DNA of 64,000 bases. It comes from Prunus persica (Eukaryota > Streptophyta > Magnoliopsida > Rosales > Rosaceae). Numbering within the stretch: the first letter of the stretch is position 1; each line of letters begins with the position of its first letter. The position numbers were made by a program, and so were the translations under genes. Below the pieces are notes generated by a model, which was not told where the DNA came from, ran no database searches, and saw only the letters and a program-made list of their open reading frames with translations. This document shows, piece after piece, positions 1 to 13,760 of this stretch. The stretch covers positions 23,756,522 to 23,820,521 of the forward strand of contig NC_034014.1 of NCBI RefSeq assembly GCF_000346465.2, in the 5' to 3' direction.

Positions 1-38
1 TCACATTCTGAATCTTACAAAACAAAAAATCCTTAACC

Positions 39-767
39 ATGGCATCAGCTGAGCTCTCCAAGCTATGCATCTGCATTGTCACATTGCTCTCTTTGGCAAT
101 GCATGCTATGTCTGCACAAACGCAATCCCAACCCACAATCACAAACGACGTCAAGCCTACAGATGAGCAGCTCATTTCCCTACCTGCTTCATCTCCATCT
201 CCATCTCCTTACCCCGAAAACCTGGCTCCCGAAAGCGGAGGCTATGTGGTCTCTTTACCAGAACCAGATTCGTACAATCCTCCACCACCACCACCACAAG
301 AACCTTACATTGAAGCCTTGTCCCCTGAAACTCAAGATGACCAGCTTCTCCCTCCAGACTACTCTCCCTCCCCTGCACCTTCCCTCCAAGAATACTTGGG
401 TGCTTCCGATCAAATCACAGACTACCCTTCTCCTCCTCCTCCTCCTCCTCCATACACTGAAGTTGAAGCTCCTGAAGGTTACTCTGAGACTTACAGTCCA
501 GTTCAATCTCAAGCACCTGCACAATCTTCAAAGCCGGGCTCTAATGAGTTGCCCTTCAACTACAAAGCTGACTACGAGAGTGAGTTTGATGCACAAGATT
601 TTAATGATTCAGATGAGAGTAAGAACAGAGGAACAATGGTGGGTTTTGTTCTTGGGGCTGTTTGCTTGGTTGGCTTGGCAGGTCTTGTGTACAAGAAGAA
701 GGATAAGAAGTACACTAAGGCAAAAGCAGAGTATGAGTATGAATTGACTAAGAGAGAGGATGCTTGA
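39..767 (+). CDS. Proline-rich (AGP/extensin-like) single-pass membrane protein
   Basis: Uninterrupted 242-codon reading frame starting at the first ATG (context ACCATGG). Residues 1-26 form a hydrophobic signal peptide ending near AMSA. Residues 45-165 are rich in Pro, Ser and acidic residues, with SPSPSP, PPPPPP and SPAPS runs typical of hydroxyproline-rich wall glycoproteins. A transmembrane helix at about 200-218 (VGFVLGAVCLVGLAGLVY) is followed by a strongly basic KKKDKKYTKAK tail. This topology suggests a type I plasma-membrane protein with a glycosylated extracellular stretch. I do not recognise a named family, so the cell-wall or AGP role is inferred from composition. The next gene starts about 1.2 kb downstream on the same strand. 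Confidence 0.8.
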   Translation: MASAELSKLCICIVTLLSLAMHAMSAQTQSQPTITNDVKPTDEQLISLPASSPSPSPYPENLAPESGGYVVSLPEPDSYNPPPPPPQEPYIEALSPETQDDQLLPPDYSPSPAPSLQEYLGASDQITDYPSPPPPPPPYTEVEAPEGYSETYSPVQSQAPAQSSKPGSNELPFNYKADYESEFDAQDFNDSDESKNRGTMVGFVLGAVCLVGLAGLVYKKKDKKYTKAKAEYEYELTKREDA

Positions 768-1450
768 GCTTCTGGCTAGCTTGGTGCTACATGCAACTTC
801 CATAGAGGCTTCAATTATATAGTCTATAGTTGATCATCAAGTTTTGTGATTGAACACCTCCTCAACTACTTGTATTTGCATGTATTATTATCAATTCTTA
901 CATAATTTAATTTTTAATCTAAATCAAAGGTTTTTTTTATATATATATATTAAGAATAGTCCATATACTGTTCCAAACACTTCATACCGATTATTATTTT
1001 TCAAATTCCATCACTATTATTCTCATATTCTATTCCACACATTAATATCATTCCAGAAGTCAAATTGTGCCTAATTTTTTCGTCAAAGTTAAGAGTAATA
1101 CCGTCAAATTAGACAATTTTATAATTTTTAGTTAGCAAGAACAGATCTTACTTACCACAAATTAATTTTTAGTCACAATAGGTTTGGTTCTGTTCTTTAG
1201 ATAAAAAAAATTTAAATTTGTGCGTGACGCCAAAAATTGGAACTTTTTAATTCGCATGAGCTTGGACATGGAGATTAGATGATGAACACGTGTATAATGT
1301 AGATAAGTTCAGAAGCTCAATTCTATTGGGAATTGGGGGTAAAAAGACCTAAAAACCGAGAAGGGTATGTCCAAACGACACCGTTTACCGACCTGAGTCC
1401 TGGCCCGGTCTGGTACGGTCATCTCCGTTTATACATACACGAAAAATCTC
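768..1450. other. Spacer between the proline-rich gene and V-ATPase G
   Basis: AT-rich stretch holding the 3' end of the upstream gene and the promoter of the next. It contains a short T and TA run near 930-950. No open frame of protein-like composition or repeat structure was seen. Confidence 0.6.
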
Positions 1451-1512
1451 TCGCATCTGTGCCCCCGCTTTTTTCTGAATCTTTCACTTCAACTTCTTAA
1501 ACCGGCTCAAAC

Positions 1513-1542
1513 TCTCTCTCTCTATCTCTCTCTCTCTCTACT
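1513..1542. repeat. CT-rich microsatellite in the V-ATPase G 5' leader
   Basis: An almost pure CT run just before the leader's splice donor at 1551. CT-rich leaders are common in plant housekeeping genes. Confidence 0.6.
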
Positions 1543-1998
1543 CTCCAAAGGTACTGACTTTACGTTGCTCTGTCTGTGCTTTCGTTTTGTGTGAATTATT
1601 TTGACCCAATTGTCTTCAATTTGTTTGTAATTATTATGATTATGCACTAAAATCTCTTGAATTACTTTGTGGAATCTGAGAAACTCCGATCTGTTTGTGG
1701 TTACTTGAAACAAATCACCCAATTCACGTTACTGGTCTGAGTGCTTAAATCGGTTGCAAGATTCTTTTGTTCATTGATTTTTCAGTTTAGGTTGGATCTC
1801 TGTATCCAAATAGGAGATCTATTTAGTTTTATGCATGAATTGGGTAAATCAGATGCTAAAAAAGATAAGATTTTTCTGAGTACAATTGTTTCAATGCAAG
1901 CACCTGTTTTGGTGTGAATTTATGTTGTTGTTTCAGAAGATTTTTGCTTATTGCGTTTGGTTTAGTGTTATAATCAACTGTTGTATGTTCCAGAAAGT

Positions 1999-2997
1999 AT
2001 GGCATCCAACAGGGGTCAAGGTGGAATTCAGCAACTGTTGGCTGCAGAACAAGAAGCTCAACACATTGTCAATGCTGCCAGAAGTGGTATGTTTTTCCTC
2101 TTAGATTTACTTTTTCTATTGTCTGTTTGTTTCCGCATTTTATTCGCAAACTTGATGCATGAATTTCTGGGTTTGCATTTTGCAAACAGAAGGGACTTTC
2201 TATTTGTTGCATTGTTTATGAGTTGGCCTCTTGCGAAGTTGTGTGGAAGGATGAATTCTTGATTTTAATCGGAGAAGTTTTATGCTTCCAACTTCCCTGT
2301 TGGAAGATATTTCTTGTTGTCCATGATGTGGTGTATCACGCATGGCGTTGTCAAAATATGAATCAAAAGCGTTATTTGGGGGAAATCATGTATGAATTTG
2401 CAGTCCTAATACGTTTTTTAAGGGTTATTAGATCGTACGCCAAAAATTAGCAGTTTGAGTTGCTTCCTAATTTCTTTGGTGGTTGGTTTTCTGTTTTCTG
2501 TTGCTAGCAAAAATGGCTAGATTGAAACAAGCTAAAGATGAGGCTGCAAAGGAGATTGCTGAATACCGTGCCCAAATGGAGCTTGAGTTCCAGAAGAAAG
2601 TTGCAGCGGTATGTGTATTTTGGTGAAAGCTATGCATTGAATGTTCATTAGGTCTGGCATTCTAAGTTTTCCAATGGCTTGGCCATGTCATTTTCATATG
2701 TGCCTTGAAATTTCTAGAAATTGAACATACCAATTATAAATATCTCCCCCATAGTCTTTTTAATACCTTAAGCTGTCCCTAGACTTTTGTTGTGGATACA
2801 TCTGTGCTAATTCTGCCCTTCTGCTCCTGTGTTTTCACACGGCCACCAAGCAGAGCAGTGGAGATTCAGGGGCTAATGTGAAGCGTCTGGAACTTGAAAC
2901 CGAGCAGAAGATCAAGCACCTCTCGGCAGAGGCCGCAAGGATTTCTAGTGATGTTGTGCAAATGCTTCTGAAGCAGGTGACGACGGTGAAGAATTAA
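1999..2997 (+). CDS. VHA-G: V-type proton ATPase subunit G
   Basis: Three coding exons: 1999-2086, 2508-2608 and 2851-2997 (stop TAA), giving 111 aa. Family members are about 110 aa. The protein starts [20 protein letters not shown], the conserved N-terminus of subunit G, and is almost wholly helical and charged ([20 protein letters not shown]), as expected of the peripheral stalk EG heterodimer that couples V1 to Vo on vacuolar and Golgi membranes. The 5' leader has its own intron (donor 1551, acceptor ending 1993), with the ATG six bases into the following exon. The last intron ends in a tandem AAGCAG acceptor, so one Gln may be included or skipped (111 or 110 aa). Paralogue number cannot be assigned. 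Confidence 0.93.
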
Positions 2998-5900
2998 TCC
3001 CATTGATCGCACAAGTGTAATTCCAGACTCTTGCAAGTATTGTATTCTTTTTGCCTGATTCATCCTGGTCTTTAGACTTGTGGCGTTGTGGTTGTTGCTA
3101 TCCGGGGATTGGTTATTTTAGAATGTGGTGGATCACTTTGTTCAGCAAATAAGCTTATAATATTGTATCATGTTCAGAAAACAATAATGTTGCAGAAATT
3201 GTTGGGCCTGTAGGAGTGAAATCCAATGTTTACAATTGTTTATGGAATTCTATGTTATTATTTAGATTAGTGACTTCTAGATGCATGTAGCACCGGTTTG
3301 AACTTGTTTGGGATTTTATTTTATTTTATTTATAACTTTTATTATTGACTGGGGCGATAACATATTAAACTCACATACACTACACGAGTGTTTGGACTTG
3401 AATTCAGAACTACAAACCATTACACTAATGGATCATTTGTTGTTCTGAAATTTTATTTCCCATAATAAATCACGTAACTTTTTGTTTTCTTGAATAATTT
3501 CACCAAAGTTGTACTTTTCATCCATACAGAACTTGTTTGAGCCCCAGTTTTTGAATGGAAGGGTTTGCTATATTAACCTTCAAGCTGGCCTATATTTTGG
3601 TATCATTACGACAGGTTCAAAACAGATCCATCCAATCAAGAGGTTATGGCTAATGCCATTGAAGAATAATATGTCGAATCCAACCCACTATCCCAACTCA
3701 AAATCTAACGACTCTGAATTTTTGCACCAGAAAAGGAATACCAATAAAGTAATGCTTCATAATTCTATGTGGATAAAGAATATTTGATTATCCAATCACT
3801 CAGGCTAAAACTATTGAGCTAGTGAAGTAGATTTTCTATGACTTTGAGAGCAAAAAGAACTTTTCTCCCCACCCCAGTCTTCTCTTCCATTTGCAAAAGA
3901 GAATGACGCTTCGTGAGGACTATCAGTATGACTAGATTTTTGGGTTTTGAAAATGCTACTATCAGTTTTGCGCGAACGAATGGAGCATTTTTGGCTATTA
4001 ATGAATGTGCTGGGAATATAATCACCTTTTTCTTTCTTGTACTGAATTAGAAGCACATAGTTGATTATTAATTTAATACTCTAAAGGAAATCTTGGCATT
4101 GTGTTAAAAGTACACTTAAATCTTAATAAAGAACAACCCATGTAGACCATACAGAGATACAATCTTAACATACTGCAAAATGCAAACAAAGAAAATCTAA
4201 GATAAGGTTCAGGGGCATCATCTGCCACGGCAGATCACATGGAATGGATGGGTGCCAAAGAAGCAACTATGTCCCATTCATGTTCACCAAGTAAGCTGCC
4301 CCCATTCTCCATGCCCTTTGATTATTTCTTGTATTTTATTATGGATCTTGCTGCTTGAAGACTCTCACAAAATGGGCCATTGCTTAAAATGGGGATAGAG
4401 ACAATTGCACAGTTAACATGGTGGCATCATTGGCAGGACCCACCATTTCAACCCGACGAAGAAAGATTTTATTTTTAATCTCTAATCGTAACAGTACCGC
4501 GCGAGTTGTTTGTAGTTTACGTGTTATGATATAGATGGATAATAAATATAAATATAAATATAAATACATGAGTGATATTAAGTTAAAAGAGATCCATAAA
4601 ACTTTTTATTTGAATTCATATGTGATACTAATAACAGTCATATATGTGTACACATAAATAACTATCAATCGTGAATATAATTAAAATCTACAATGTATAA
4701 ATTAGATTTTTGGATAGAGCAGCAGATCGTTTCAAAGTCCCCACCTTACTGCTTACTGTACCAACAAGAACAAGTGATTTTGTAACAATAGGATTTGGAG
4801 ACAAACCCATTGGGATTGTTTTAACTGAAACGACAAGAGGACGCAAATAATGTAGGGACTTGAAGCAAGTGTTTTTTACCAGAGACATTAGGGCTGGGGA
4901 ATTCCAAATAGAGGCCAGACAGATCTGACCTAGCAATCACGTGATATAAGATCACAGTTGAGAATTTCTAGGACATCTTATTTGGCACCAAATGTACCAG
5001 CACAAATTACGCATACAAAAAGCTCCAAATTTTCTTTCTCATACACTATCAAAATATTATAACCGTTCAAACTTAAAATCATTGATATGTAAATCAAGAC
5101 CCTTTTCCACTATGCTAGACAATTAACTTAACACCTTTTTTATTTGTTTATCTTGGTCAGGTAATTGGGTTCAATGAAAAAGCACATAGCAATTGGATTA
5201 ATATAATATATTTGTCAAGTGGGCCACTTTCTCCATTACAAAATTGGTAAATTTCTTTCAACCAAACCCACTTTCTTACTCAATGGTACTAGTTATGATT
5301 TTTAATAGCAGCTTTTCAATATGGTCTCATTCAATACATCAAATGCAGATCAAACACGATCTGCACATGTCTATTAGATCCTCCATTTTCTTCATTTTTG
5401 CATATTATCTTATTTCATGATGTCTTAAAAATTGTTTTCAAGTGTAATCTTATGTGTATAAGAGCTTGAACAAGATATTCTTAAACAAGTTTATCTTACC
5501 ACTTACAAAGTAGAAACACAGCAAATGAAACAAGATTGTGCGGTTTTGTGCAATCTGCTTTGCTATCTGACTGATAGTGAAGTGAAGTATCAAGTTATCT
5601 ATCTAAATAATTTAGTCAACTTGTGCTTCATATTAGATGCCACCCCATGTTGGTGGCCTAATTATTTTATAAGAGTGATGCTATATATTATAGAATACCA
5701 GAAGCATTTGATATAGGCCATAGTGGGAAGAGAGAAAATGAAGCACCGAAAAAGAAGAGTGAAAATGAATAAATGAAAATCATGAAATTTGACCTCAACT
5801 ATGTCAATATCAAGTATCAAAAAAGTTTTAAGGAAAATGTTGGGCAATGTCGATATCATAGCCGGTATTCGACACGAATATCAACGTTTTAATTCTAAAT

Positions 5901-6455
5901 TATTGTTGACGATATATATTCGATACGAACATGACAACTCTAAAGAGGTGTTAATAACACGCATTCGAAACTAACATGGCGGATGACAGATTTGTAGCAA
6001 TTGCTTCATAAATCACCAATTAAACAGCTAGCCCAATTTATATAAAGAAGTCAAGTGATTTCGATAGTCAAATCGCACCTCCCCCAACTTGTTTATGCAT
6101 GTACCCGACAAAGTGGCAGACTAATCCTAGTTTAACGCTAACACAGTAAGAACACAGACTGATAGAAAACCCAATCTTCAAGCTTTTGAAGTAAACTAAA
6201 AGAAAGATGGAGGCAAATAGCATTAAAATATAGTCGGGCGCAGTAACTACTTTCAGTACTTGACGTTCTAACGGTCCACAAAAACACTGTAAAAATGGCT
6301 GCGACACCCACGTTCTTTCATCGTCACCATCCTCACACTCACAGCTCTGACTCAACTTCAGCAAAACCAACAACACCATCACAAACACCAACCGCACCAT
6401 GCAAGCTCACCATCAAACCAGTCCATGCTTGCGCTGATCCAAACCCAGGAAAACC
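2998..6455. other. 3.4-kb intergenic region
   Basis: Long AT-rich spacer between V-ATPase G and the receptor kinase. It includes an ATAAAT microsatellite near 4543-4566. On the minus strand at 4688-4936 there is an 82-codon open frame of fairly protein-like composition (starts MLGQICLASIWN) that I cannot match to a family. It may be a relic gene fragment or chance. Nothing else supportable was seen. Confidence 0.5.
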
Positions 6456-8783
6456 ATGCAAACCCACCAAGCCCTTTCTGGGTTCTCTCGCTCTGCACCT
6501 CCTCTGCTTCTTCTCCTGCTCTTATGCTCCACAACCGCATCTGGCTTCGGATCAATGGGCCCCATCTCTGCTTCTTTTGGCAAAGATGGCTTTTTTTGTG
6601 CCATAGACGCTAGTGGCAAGCAGGACGTGGTTTGCTGGGGAAAGAACAGCTCTTCATCTACTCCATCTTCGGCTTCTTCCTCGGCTTCGGCCTTTCTCAG
6701 CAACATTCCAGCGATGGCTGCCCTCTCGGGCGGTGAAGGCTTTCTTTGTGGCATTTTAGCGAACACGTCGCTGGCATATTGTTGGAGCTCCATTGCCCCA
6801 GGTATAGATCTCGTACCTCCCATATTCAAGACCACTGCTTATTCTCATATTGCTGCTGGGAAGAACCATGTGTGTGCCATTAGAGGGTCATATTACTCTG
6901 ATCATGAGTTTGGTACAGTGGATTGTTGGGAAATTTTTGAAACTTGGAACAAAAGTTTGAGTTCCAAACAGAGCACTCTGTTTTCTGGCCACTCTATTAG
7001 CAATCTTGTGTTCAAAAAGGTTGTTTCTGGTGAAGGATTTAGCTGTGGTGGGGTTATAGATGGAGGGTTTATTTGCTGGGGACCCAATTCTTCTAATCTA
7101 GGGGTTTCAGGTCCAGTAGATAATTTCACAGCTTTAGCTTCAGGGAGGGCCTCACTTTGTGGGATTTCAGATTTTGGTGAGTTGAAATGTTGGGGTGATA
7201 CTGACTTGTTAGCTGGTTATCCAAATGGAACCCAGTATGTGTCTTTGGCAGCTGGTGAGCACCATTTTTGTGGGGTTCGAGAAGACAATCATGGAATTGA
7301 GTGTTGGGGGATCTTTAACTCTTCTTTGATTCCAAAGGCTTCCGGATTCGTGGCGATTGCTTCATCAGATTTTACTACTTGTGGGATCAGGGAAGATGAT
7401 TTGGTGATTGATTGCTGGGCTGCTAATGCCTCTTCCTCACCACCTGAGTATGATCCTCCATTGGAATTGTGCAGTCCAGGTCTTTGCACTCCTGGTTTTT
7501 GTGGGGAAGGGAAGTTTGCTTTCAATGCCAGCATCCTTAATGAGGCTGATTTGACAAGCTTGTGTGTTAGGAAAGATCTAACCATTTGTTCACCTTGTGG
7601 GTCAAATTGTTCTGAAGGATTCTTCTTGTCCAGCTCATGTACTGAACATGCTGACAGAGTGTGCACAGCTTGCTCTCTTTGCCAAAACAGCTCTTGTTGG
7701 GATATTTGTGGGCTTCAAACACCACCAGAAATGAGGAAGAAGCTTTGGCATCATGTGCGTAGGTTGGTGATCATATTTGGGTCTTCTGCTTTGGGTTTTT
7801 TGTTGATATTAGTTAGTTGGTGTCTTCTTCCCCGATTAACAACTTCTCGAAAAGAAGAAGGGAACAAAAAGCAGTTTAAATCTTGCATTGGGAAAGCAGA
7901 GTTGGAAGCTGACAATAATGAGGATTCACACCCTTTTCCATCTGTAGTTTCCTGTCCTGGAATGGCTCAAGTTTTCCGACTCTCAGAACTAAAAGATGCC
8001 ACCAACGGATTCAAGGAGTTCAATGAGCTTGGCAGGGGAAGCTATGGCTTTGTTTACAAAGCTGTGCTAGCAGATGGACAGCAAGTTGCAGTCAAGAGAG
8101 CAAATGCTGCCACTATAATTCACACAAACAGTCGGGACTTCGAAGTGGAATTAGAGGTCCTTTGCAAAATCCGCCACTGTAATATTGTGAACTTGTTGGG
8201 TTACTGCTCAGAGATGGGGGAGAGGCTGCTTGTATATGAGTATATGCCCCATGGGACACTTCATGACCACCTCCATGGTGGGCTTTCTGCCCTGAACTGG
8301 GTCCTCAGGTTGAAAATTTCAATGCAGGCTGCTAAGGGGCTTGAGTACCTTCACAAGGAATTTGTGCCTCCCATCGTTCATCGGGATGTCAAGTCCTCAA
8401 ACATTCTTTTGGATTCTGAATGGAATGCACGAATTGCAGATTTCGGGCTCCTTACATCTAATGACAAGGATCATAGTGGAGATTTAGAAAGTGATGTTTA
8501 CAACTTTGGAATAGTATTGCTTGAGATGCTCAGCGGAAGGAAAGCATTCGACAGAGATTACACTCCTCCTAGCATTGTCGAGTGGGCAGTACCTTTAATT
8601 AAACAGAACAAGGCAGCTGCCATAATTGATCGTTACGTAGCTCTTCCAAGAAATGTTGAGCCATTGCTTAAGCTTGCTGATATAGCAGGACTGGCTGTAA
8701 AGGAAAATCCTACCGAGCGTCCTGCAATGTCGGATATTGCATCTTGGTTGGAGCATATTGTGAAAGATGGTTTGACCTTCTAA
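6456..8783 (+). CDS. CCR1: CRINKLY4-related receptor-like kinase, CCR1/CCR2 type
   Basis: Intronless gene of 775 aa starting with a signal peptide (residues 1-29, Leu run). The ectodomain (about 30-340) is a series of crinkly/RCC1-like repeats with recurring CWG and FxCG motifs. A Cys-rich TNFR-like stretch follows (about 355-425), then a transmembrane helix (about 437-458) and a kinase domain. Kinase landmarks: Gly loop LGRGSYGFVYKA at about 525, VAVK lysine at about 547, HRDVKSSN at 641, DFG at 662. The segment between DFG and SDVYNFG is only about 15 residues, so the usual AGTxGYxDPEY/APE part (subdomain VIII) is absent. Arabidopsis CCR1 and CCR2 share this deletion and were reported as kinase-inactive, so this is probably a signalling pseudokinase at the plasma membrane. 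CCR2 is the alternative name. Length and the adjacent LOG2-like gene support CCR1. Confidence 0.9.
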   Translation: MQTHQALSGFSRSAPPLLLLLLLCSTTASGFGSMGPISASFGKDGFFCAIDASGKQDVVCWGKNSSSSTPSSASSSASAFLSNIPAMAALSGGEGFLCGILANTSLAYCWSSIAPGIDLVPPIFKTTAYSHIAAGKNHVCAIRGSYYSDHEFGTVDCWEIFETWNKSLSSKQSTLFSGHSISNLVFKKVVSGEGFSCGGVIDGGFICWGPNSSNLGVSGPVDNFTALASGRASLCGISDFGELKCWGDTDLLAGYPNGTQYVSLAAGEHHFCGVREDNHGIECWGIFNSSLIPKASGFVAIASSDFTTCGIREDDLVIDCWAANASSSPPEYDPPLELCSPGLCTPGFCGEGKFAFNASILNEADLTSLCVRKDLTICSPCGSNCSEGFFLSSSCTEHADRVCTACSLCQNSSCWDICGLQTPPEMRKKLWHHVRRLVIIFGSSALGFLLILVSWCLLPRLTTSRKEEGNKKQFKSCIGKAELEADNNEDSHPFPSVVSCPGMAQVFRLSELKDATNGFKEFNELGRGSYGFVYKAVLADGQQVAVKRANAATIIHTNSRDFEVELEVLCKIRHCNIVNLLGYCSEMGERLLVYEYMPHGTLHDHLHGGLSALNWVLRLKISMQAAKGLEYLHKEFVPPIVHRDVKSSNILLDSEWNARIADFGLLTSNDKDHSGDLESDVYNFGIVLLEMLSGRKAFDRDYTPPSIVEWAVPLIKQNKAAAIIDRYVALPRNVEPLLKLADIAGLAVKENPTERPAMSDIASWLEHIVKDGLTF

Positions 8784-10919
8784 TTTCTGAACCAGGTCGC
8801 CGGATATTCATCAAAGATGAATTGAACAATTTGTGTTACAACTGTTCCCGTAAGTACTGCTCCTCTGCAACTGTACATCTTACGAGCTTCTTGTAAATGA
8901 AGTTGGTTTACTCCCTCTTTACTCTTTTTTCTTTGTTTCTGATTTTCCCTTAATCCTCACAAAGTGAAGGGAACACTATTTTTGTACCATTCTACATTAG
9001 TTTCCACATGAAGCTTTATTTAATAACTTTCCTTCTCATGTAAAGCATTGGAGAGAAATTTTTTTAATGCTTGACCATGCCCTGAGATTCTATCATTTTG
9101 TTACAATGATTTCAAGCATCTGAGACCTCATTGCCTTTTGAGTGCTTTGCTATGAAGGTAATAATGTCCTGATTTAGATTTGTCAACAATCACCATCATA
9201 CTTCTTAGATGTTTTTACTGCAAAAATGCATTTATTGCACAAGAGGGAAATGCTTAATTAATCAATAGTTGAATTACTTGTCAAATATATGCTGTGAGTC
9301 GGATATAATTTCTGGTAACTGACATGGAAGTGGTGCAACATTTCGGTGCTCTCATTTGTTCGACGCATGTTTCTTGTAGGCACATGAACACAGAGACTAC
9401 ACACATTACTAATTAAACCAGATGTAAAGCTAATGCTCCATGCTACCCCAAAAAGGTTCTACTTTAAACTGCATCTTTCCTATCGTTGAATATTTTGCTA
9501 GCAATTTTAAACAAAACACCTTGTAGAATTAAGAAATGTGAAAACTACAGTGTATTCTGAATTGAATAGATTGAGAGACCAATCTCTGTCTAGCAGTCCC
9601 CATTTGAGAAATGGGAATCCAACTCATCCAAGCACTCTAAGACAAATGAGTTTCAGAAGAGAAAGATAACCTTAACTTTATGATGCACAAAAGAATGAAA
9701 GATCCCAGAAACTTTATGGTAGCCTCTGAAAGATTTTCAACCTCATCCGTCCCTTTTCCATTTCAGCTTCTGTCTCTCTCTCGTAGCCCCACATTACTCG
9801 TGCAACCTTAACCAAGTTGAAGACAGATAGAAAAGGAAGTACCGGCCGTTCAGATGGAGTGGTTTGTTGAGCTCTGTTTGCTTTATGCAAGTTGCCAACT
9901 CAAAAGCTAGTTGATAGGTATATGAGCCCTGAGGAAATAGTGGGGAAAAAGTTAAAAGGGAGGTATATGAGGCGTATTTAGTCCCTTTTATAAGCTTACT
10001 TTATTATGCCTGATTTCAGCTATAGAAAATGACATCCACTACTTTTTTTTTTTTTGGTTACATTGGGAGGAAAGAAACCCCTTGGGGTTTCTAACCTGGG
10101 TGTCAAGCAATATAAGTGATAGTCTAAATTACAAGAATGAGATGATTTCTCATATACACACTACCAAGGTGCCATGAGGTTCGAACCTGAGATCACTAGT
10201 GTGCAAATTAAGGCTTTTTCCATTGAGTTACACCCTATTGGCTTGCATCACATATCTATGTGCATGCATATAATGGCATGCCTGGTTCCCTGTATGCCAT
10301 CTGCTAAGCCCACCAGAAAACTGGCGGCCAAAGTGAATGGCATCCATGGAGCCATGCATATCATGTGTCATCTACTTGGGTAGATAATGGGACACTACAT
10401 TATAATATCATTTTGTTGAAGTTTACCCTTCTGTATATTTCATTAAATTTTGCTTTTTCTTTTTGTTATATTTACTGTTATGATTCATTTTGGCTCATAT
10501 TTAAACATGCTTCCTCAGCTACTAATGTCTCTGCTGCAGTTTATGAACTTTAGGCACAGTAAATAACAGAAACAGCTCGAGAAAGTTAAACACCTGAGAA
10601 GGTGGCCGCATTAATTTATTGGAGGTAATTTTGTACACATCTGTGCTGCAATGTACTATCAACAACAGCAAGAAACAAAGTAAAACTACCTCCACATCCC
10701 ACAAATAATTAACCAATTTAAAGCCCAAAAAAAAAACAAAACAAAAAACAAAAAACAAAATTGGTTGTCTTGAGTTATATATCTACATGACTTGTCCAAT
10801 TGGAGTTGGCGTGCAGATTATATACATACACAAAGACATCCAACAGAAAACAATGTATCTTCTGTAGGCTCACATGATCTTCCTGGGACAAGTTGAGAAA
10901 AATAAGCCTTGCAGGATGG
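8784..10919. other. Spacer between convergent kinase genes
   Basis: Holds the 3' regions of both convergent genes and one SINE (described separately). Otherwise AT-rich non-coding DNA with no supportable gene. Confidence 0.55.
10043..10242 (-). mobile_element. tRNA-derived SINE
   Basis: Read on the minus strand it starts near GCCAATAGGGTGTAACTCAA and carries an A-box-like TGTAACTCAATGG. About 40 bases later comes a perfect B-box GGTTCGAACC. The body is about 110 bp and ends in a 13-A tail (plus-strand T run 10043-10055). Box spacing and the poly-A end fit a tRNA-derived SINE. A shorter relative with the same CCAATAGGGT head and TGTGTATGAGAAATC body motif lies near 24700-24817. I found no clear target duplication. 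Confidence 0.65.
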
Positions 10920-12782
<1,863 letters not shown>

Positions 12783-13212
12783 TTTGCAGCTCTGTATTTC
12801 GCCCAAGGTAAAAAAAGGTATGTACTTGAAAGCTAAAATCTTGAAACTTTGGCCTAATTAAAATGGATTATAGTTTATAGAGAGTAACCCAAGAAACAAT
12901 AAGCTTTGGGAAAAACAGAAATGGAGGACGCAGAATTATAATTATTTTATTGCCCGCGGCCTTTGACTTCAGACTTTCTCGTAGTTTGAACTCAGTTTTC
13001 CATCAGAATTTTTATATTTCTTGTTGGGAAGGGGTCTCTGTCTGTCTGTTACTGTACGTAATTTGGCCTCACCCACATATTTGGTTGAAGTAAAATTATT
13101 TGCATTTATCATGGTTTAGTTAGTAACCAACTTCTATTATTAGTTTCATTAAATGGAATTTGGCCTTTTAATTATGTTTTAAATAATATCTTATGGACGC
13201 GGTATCAACTTA

Positions 13213-13574
13213 GGGCTAGTTTGGCATTGTTGTGTTGTGAAAATAATTGTTGTCAGATTTGCTATAAAAGAAATCAGCTGTGAAAGAAAACAGTTTGGCA
13301 TTTGGTAAATTTTTTGTTAATAGTGTTGTTGATATTGATTTCCGCATAATCAGAAAATGATTCCCGCATAATCATTAAACTCAGCACATCTTCGAAATTG
13401 ATTCATGCATAATCAGAAAATGAAAGTACTTCAATAACTGCTTTCCAATATAGATTTCTCTTACAGTAATTTTTAACAATAAGTGATTTTTTCATAATTT
13501 ACCAAACGGGCTGGGCTTCCCAAATTTTTTTTAAAATCACTTATCACCCCAAATAAGTAATGCCAAATGGGCAC
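13213..13574. mobile_element. Tourist/PIF-Harbinger-like MITE
   Basis: The left end GGGCTAGTTTGGCATT and the inverted right end GTGCCCATTTGGCATT agree at 12 of 16 positions. TTA flanks both ends (13210-13212 and 13575-13577), the target duplication typical of this superfamily. The 362-bp interior is AT-rich with no coding capacity. Confidence 0.7.
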
Positions 13575-13639
13575 TTAATTCATCAAGAAATATTGACTTC
13601 AAATTGTATTAGGTTTAGATAAAAATACATTTCATGCTG

Positions 13640-13760
13640 ACATGGGCTTAGATAAGTTGGCTAGAGCGAATGTACCCCCCACTCTGCATCCAAGTTCAAA
13701 TCCTCCTCCCTGTAGTTTAGATTAATTTAAAGTATAATATCACTTGTAGTTTTAAAAATA
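13640..13760 (+). mobile_element. Possible SINE fragment
   Basis: An A-box-like TAGATAAGTTGGCTAG is followed about 40 bases later by a B-box-like AAGTTCAAATCC, the spacing of a tRNA-derived RNA polymerase III promoter. No tail or target duplication was identified. This could be chance similarity. Confidence 0.4.

Noticed and set aside
4190..4420. Possible microRNA precursor (GC-richer island with CTGCCACGGCAG)
   Set aside because: Only a short local palindrome. I could not find a long imperfect stem or match a known plant miRNA.
6068..6835. Minus-strand open frames over the start of the receptor kinase
   Set aside because: They are antisense shadows of the well-supported CCR1-like reading frame.
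10150..10242. tRNA gene suggested by GGTTCGAACC and A-box-like sequence
   Set aside because: The cloverleaf stems do not pair, and the block continues into a 110-bp body with a poly-A tail, so a SINE explains it better.
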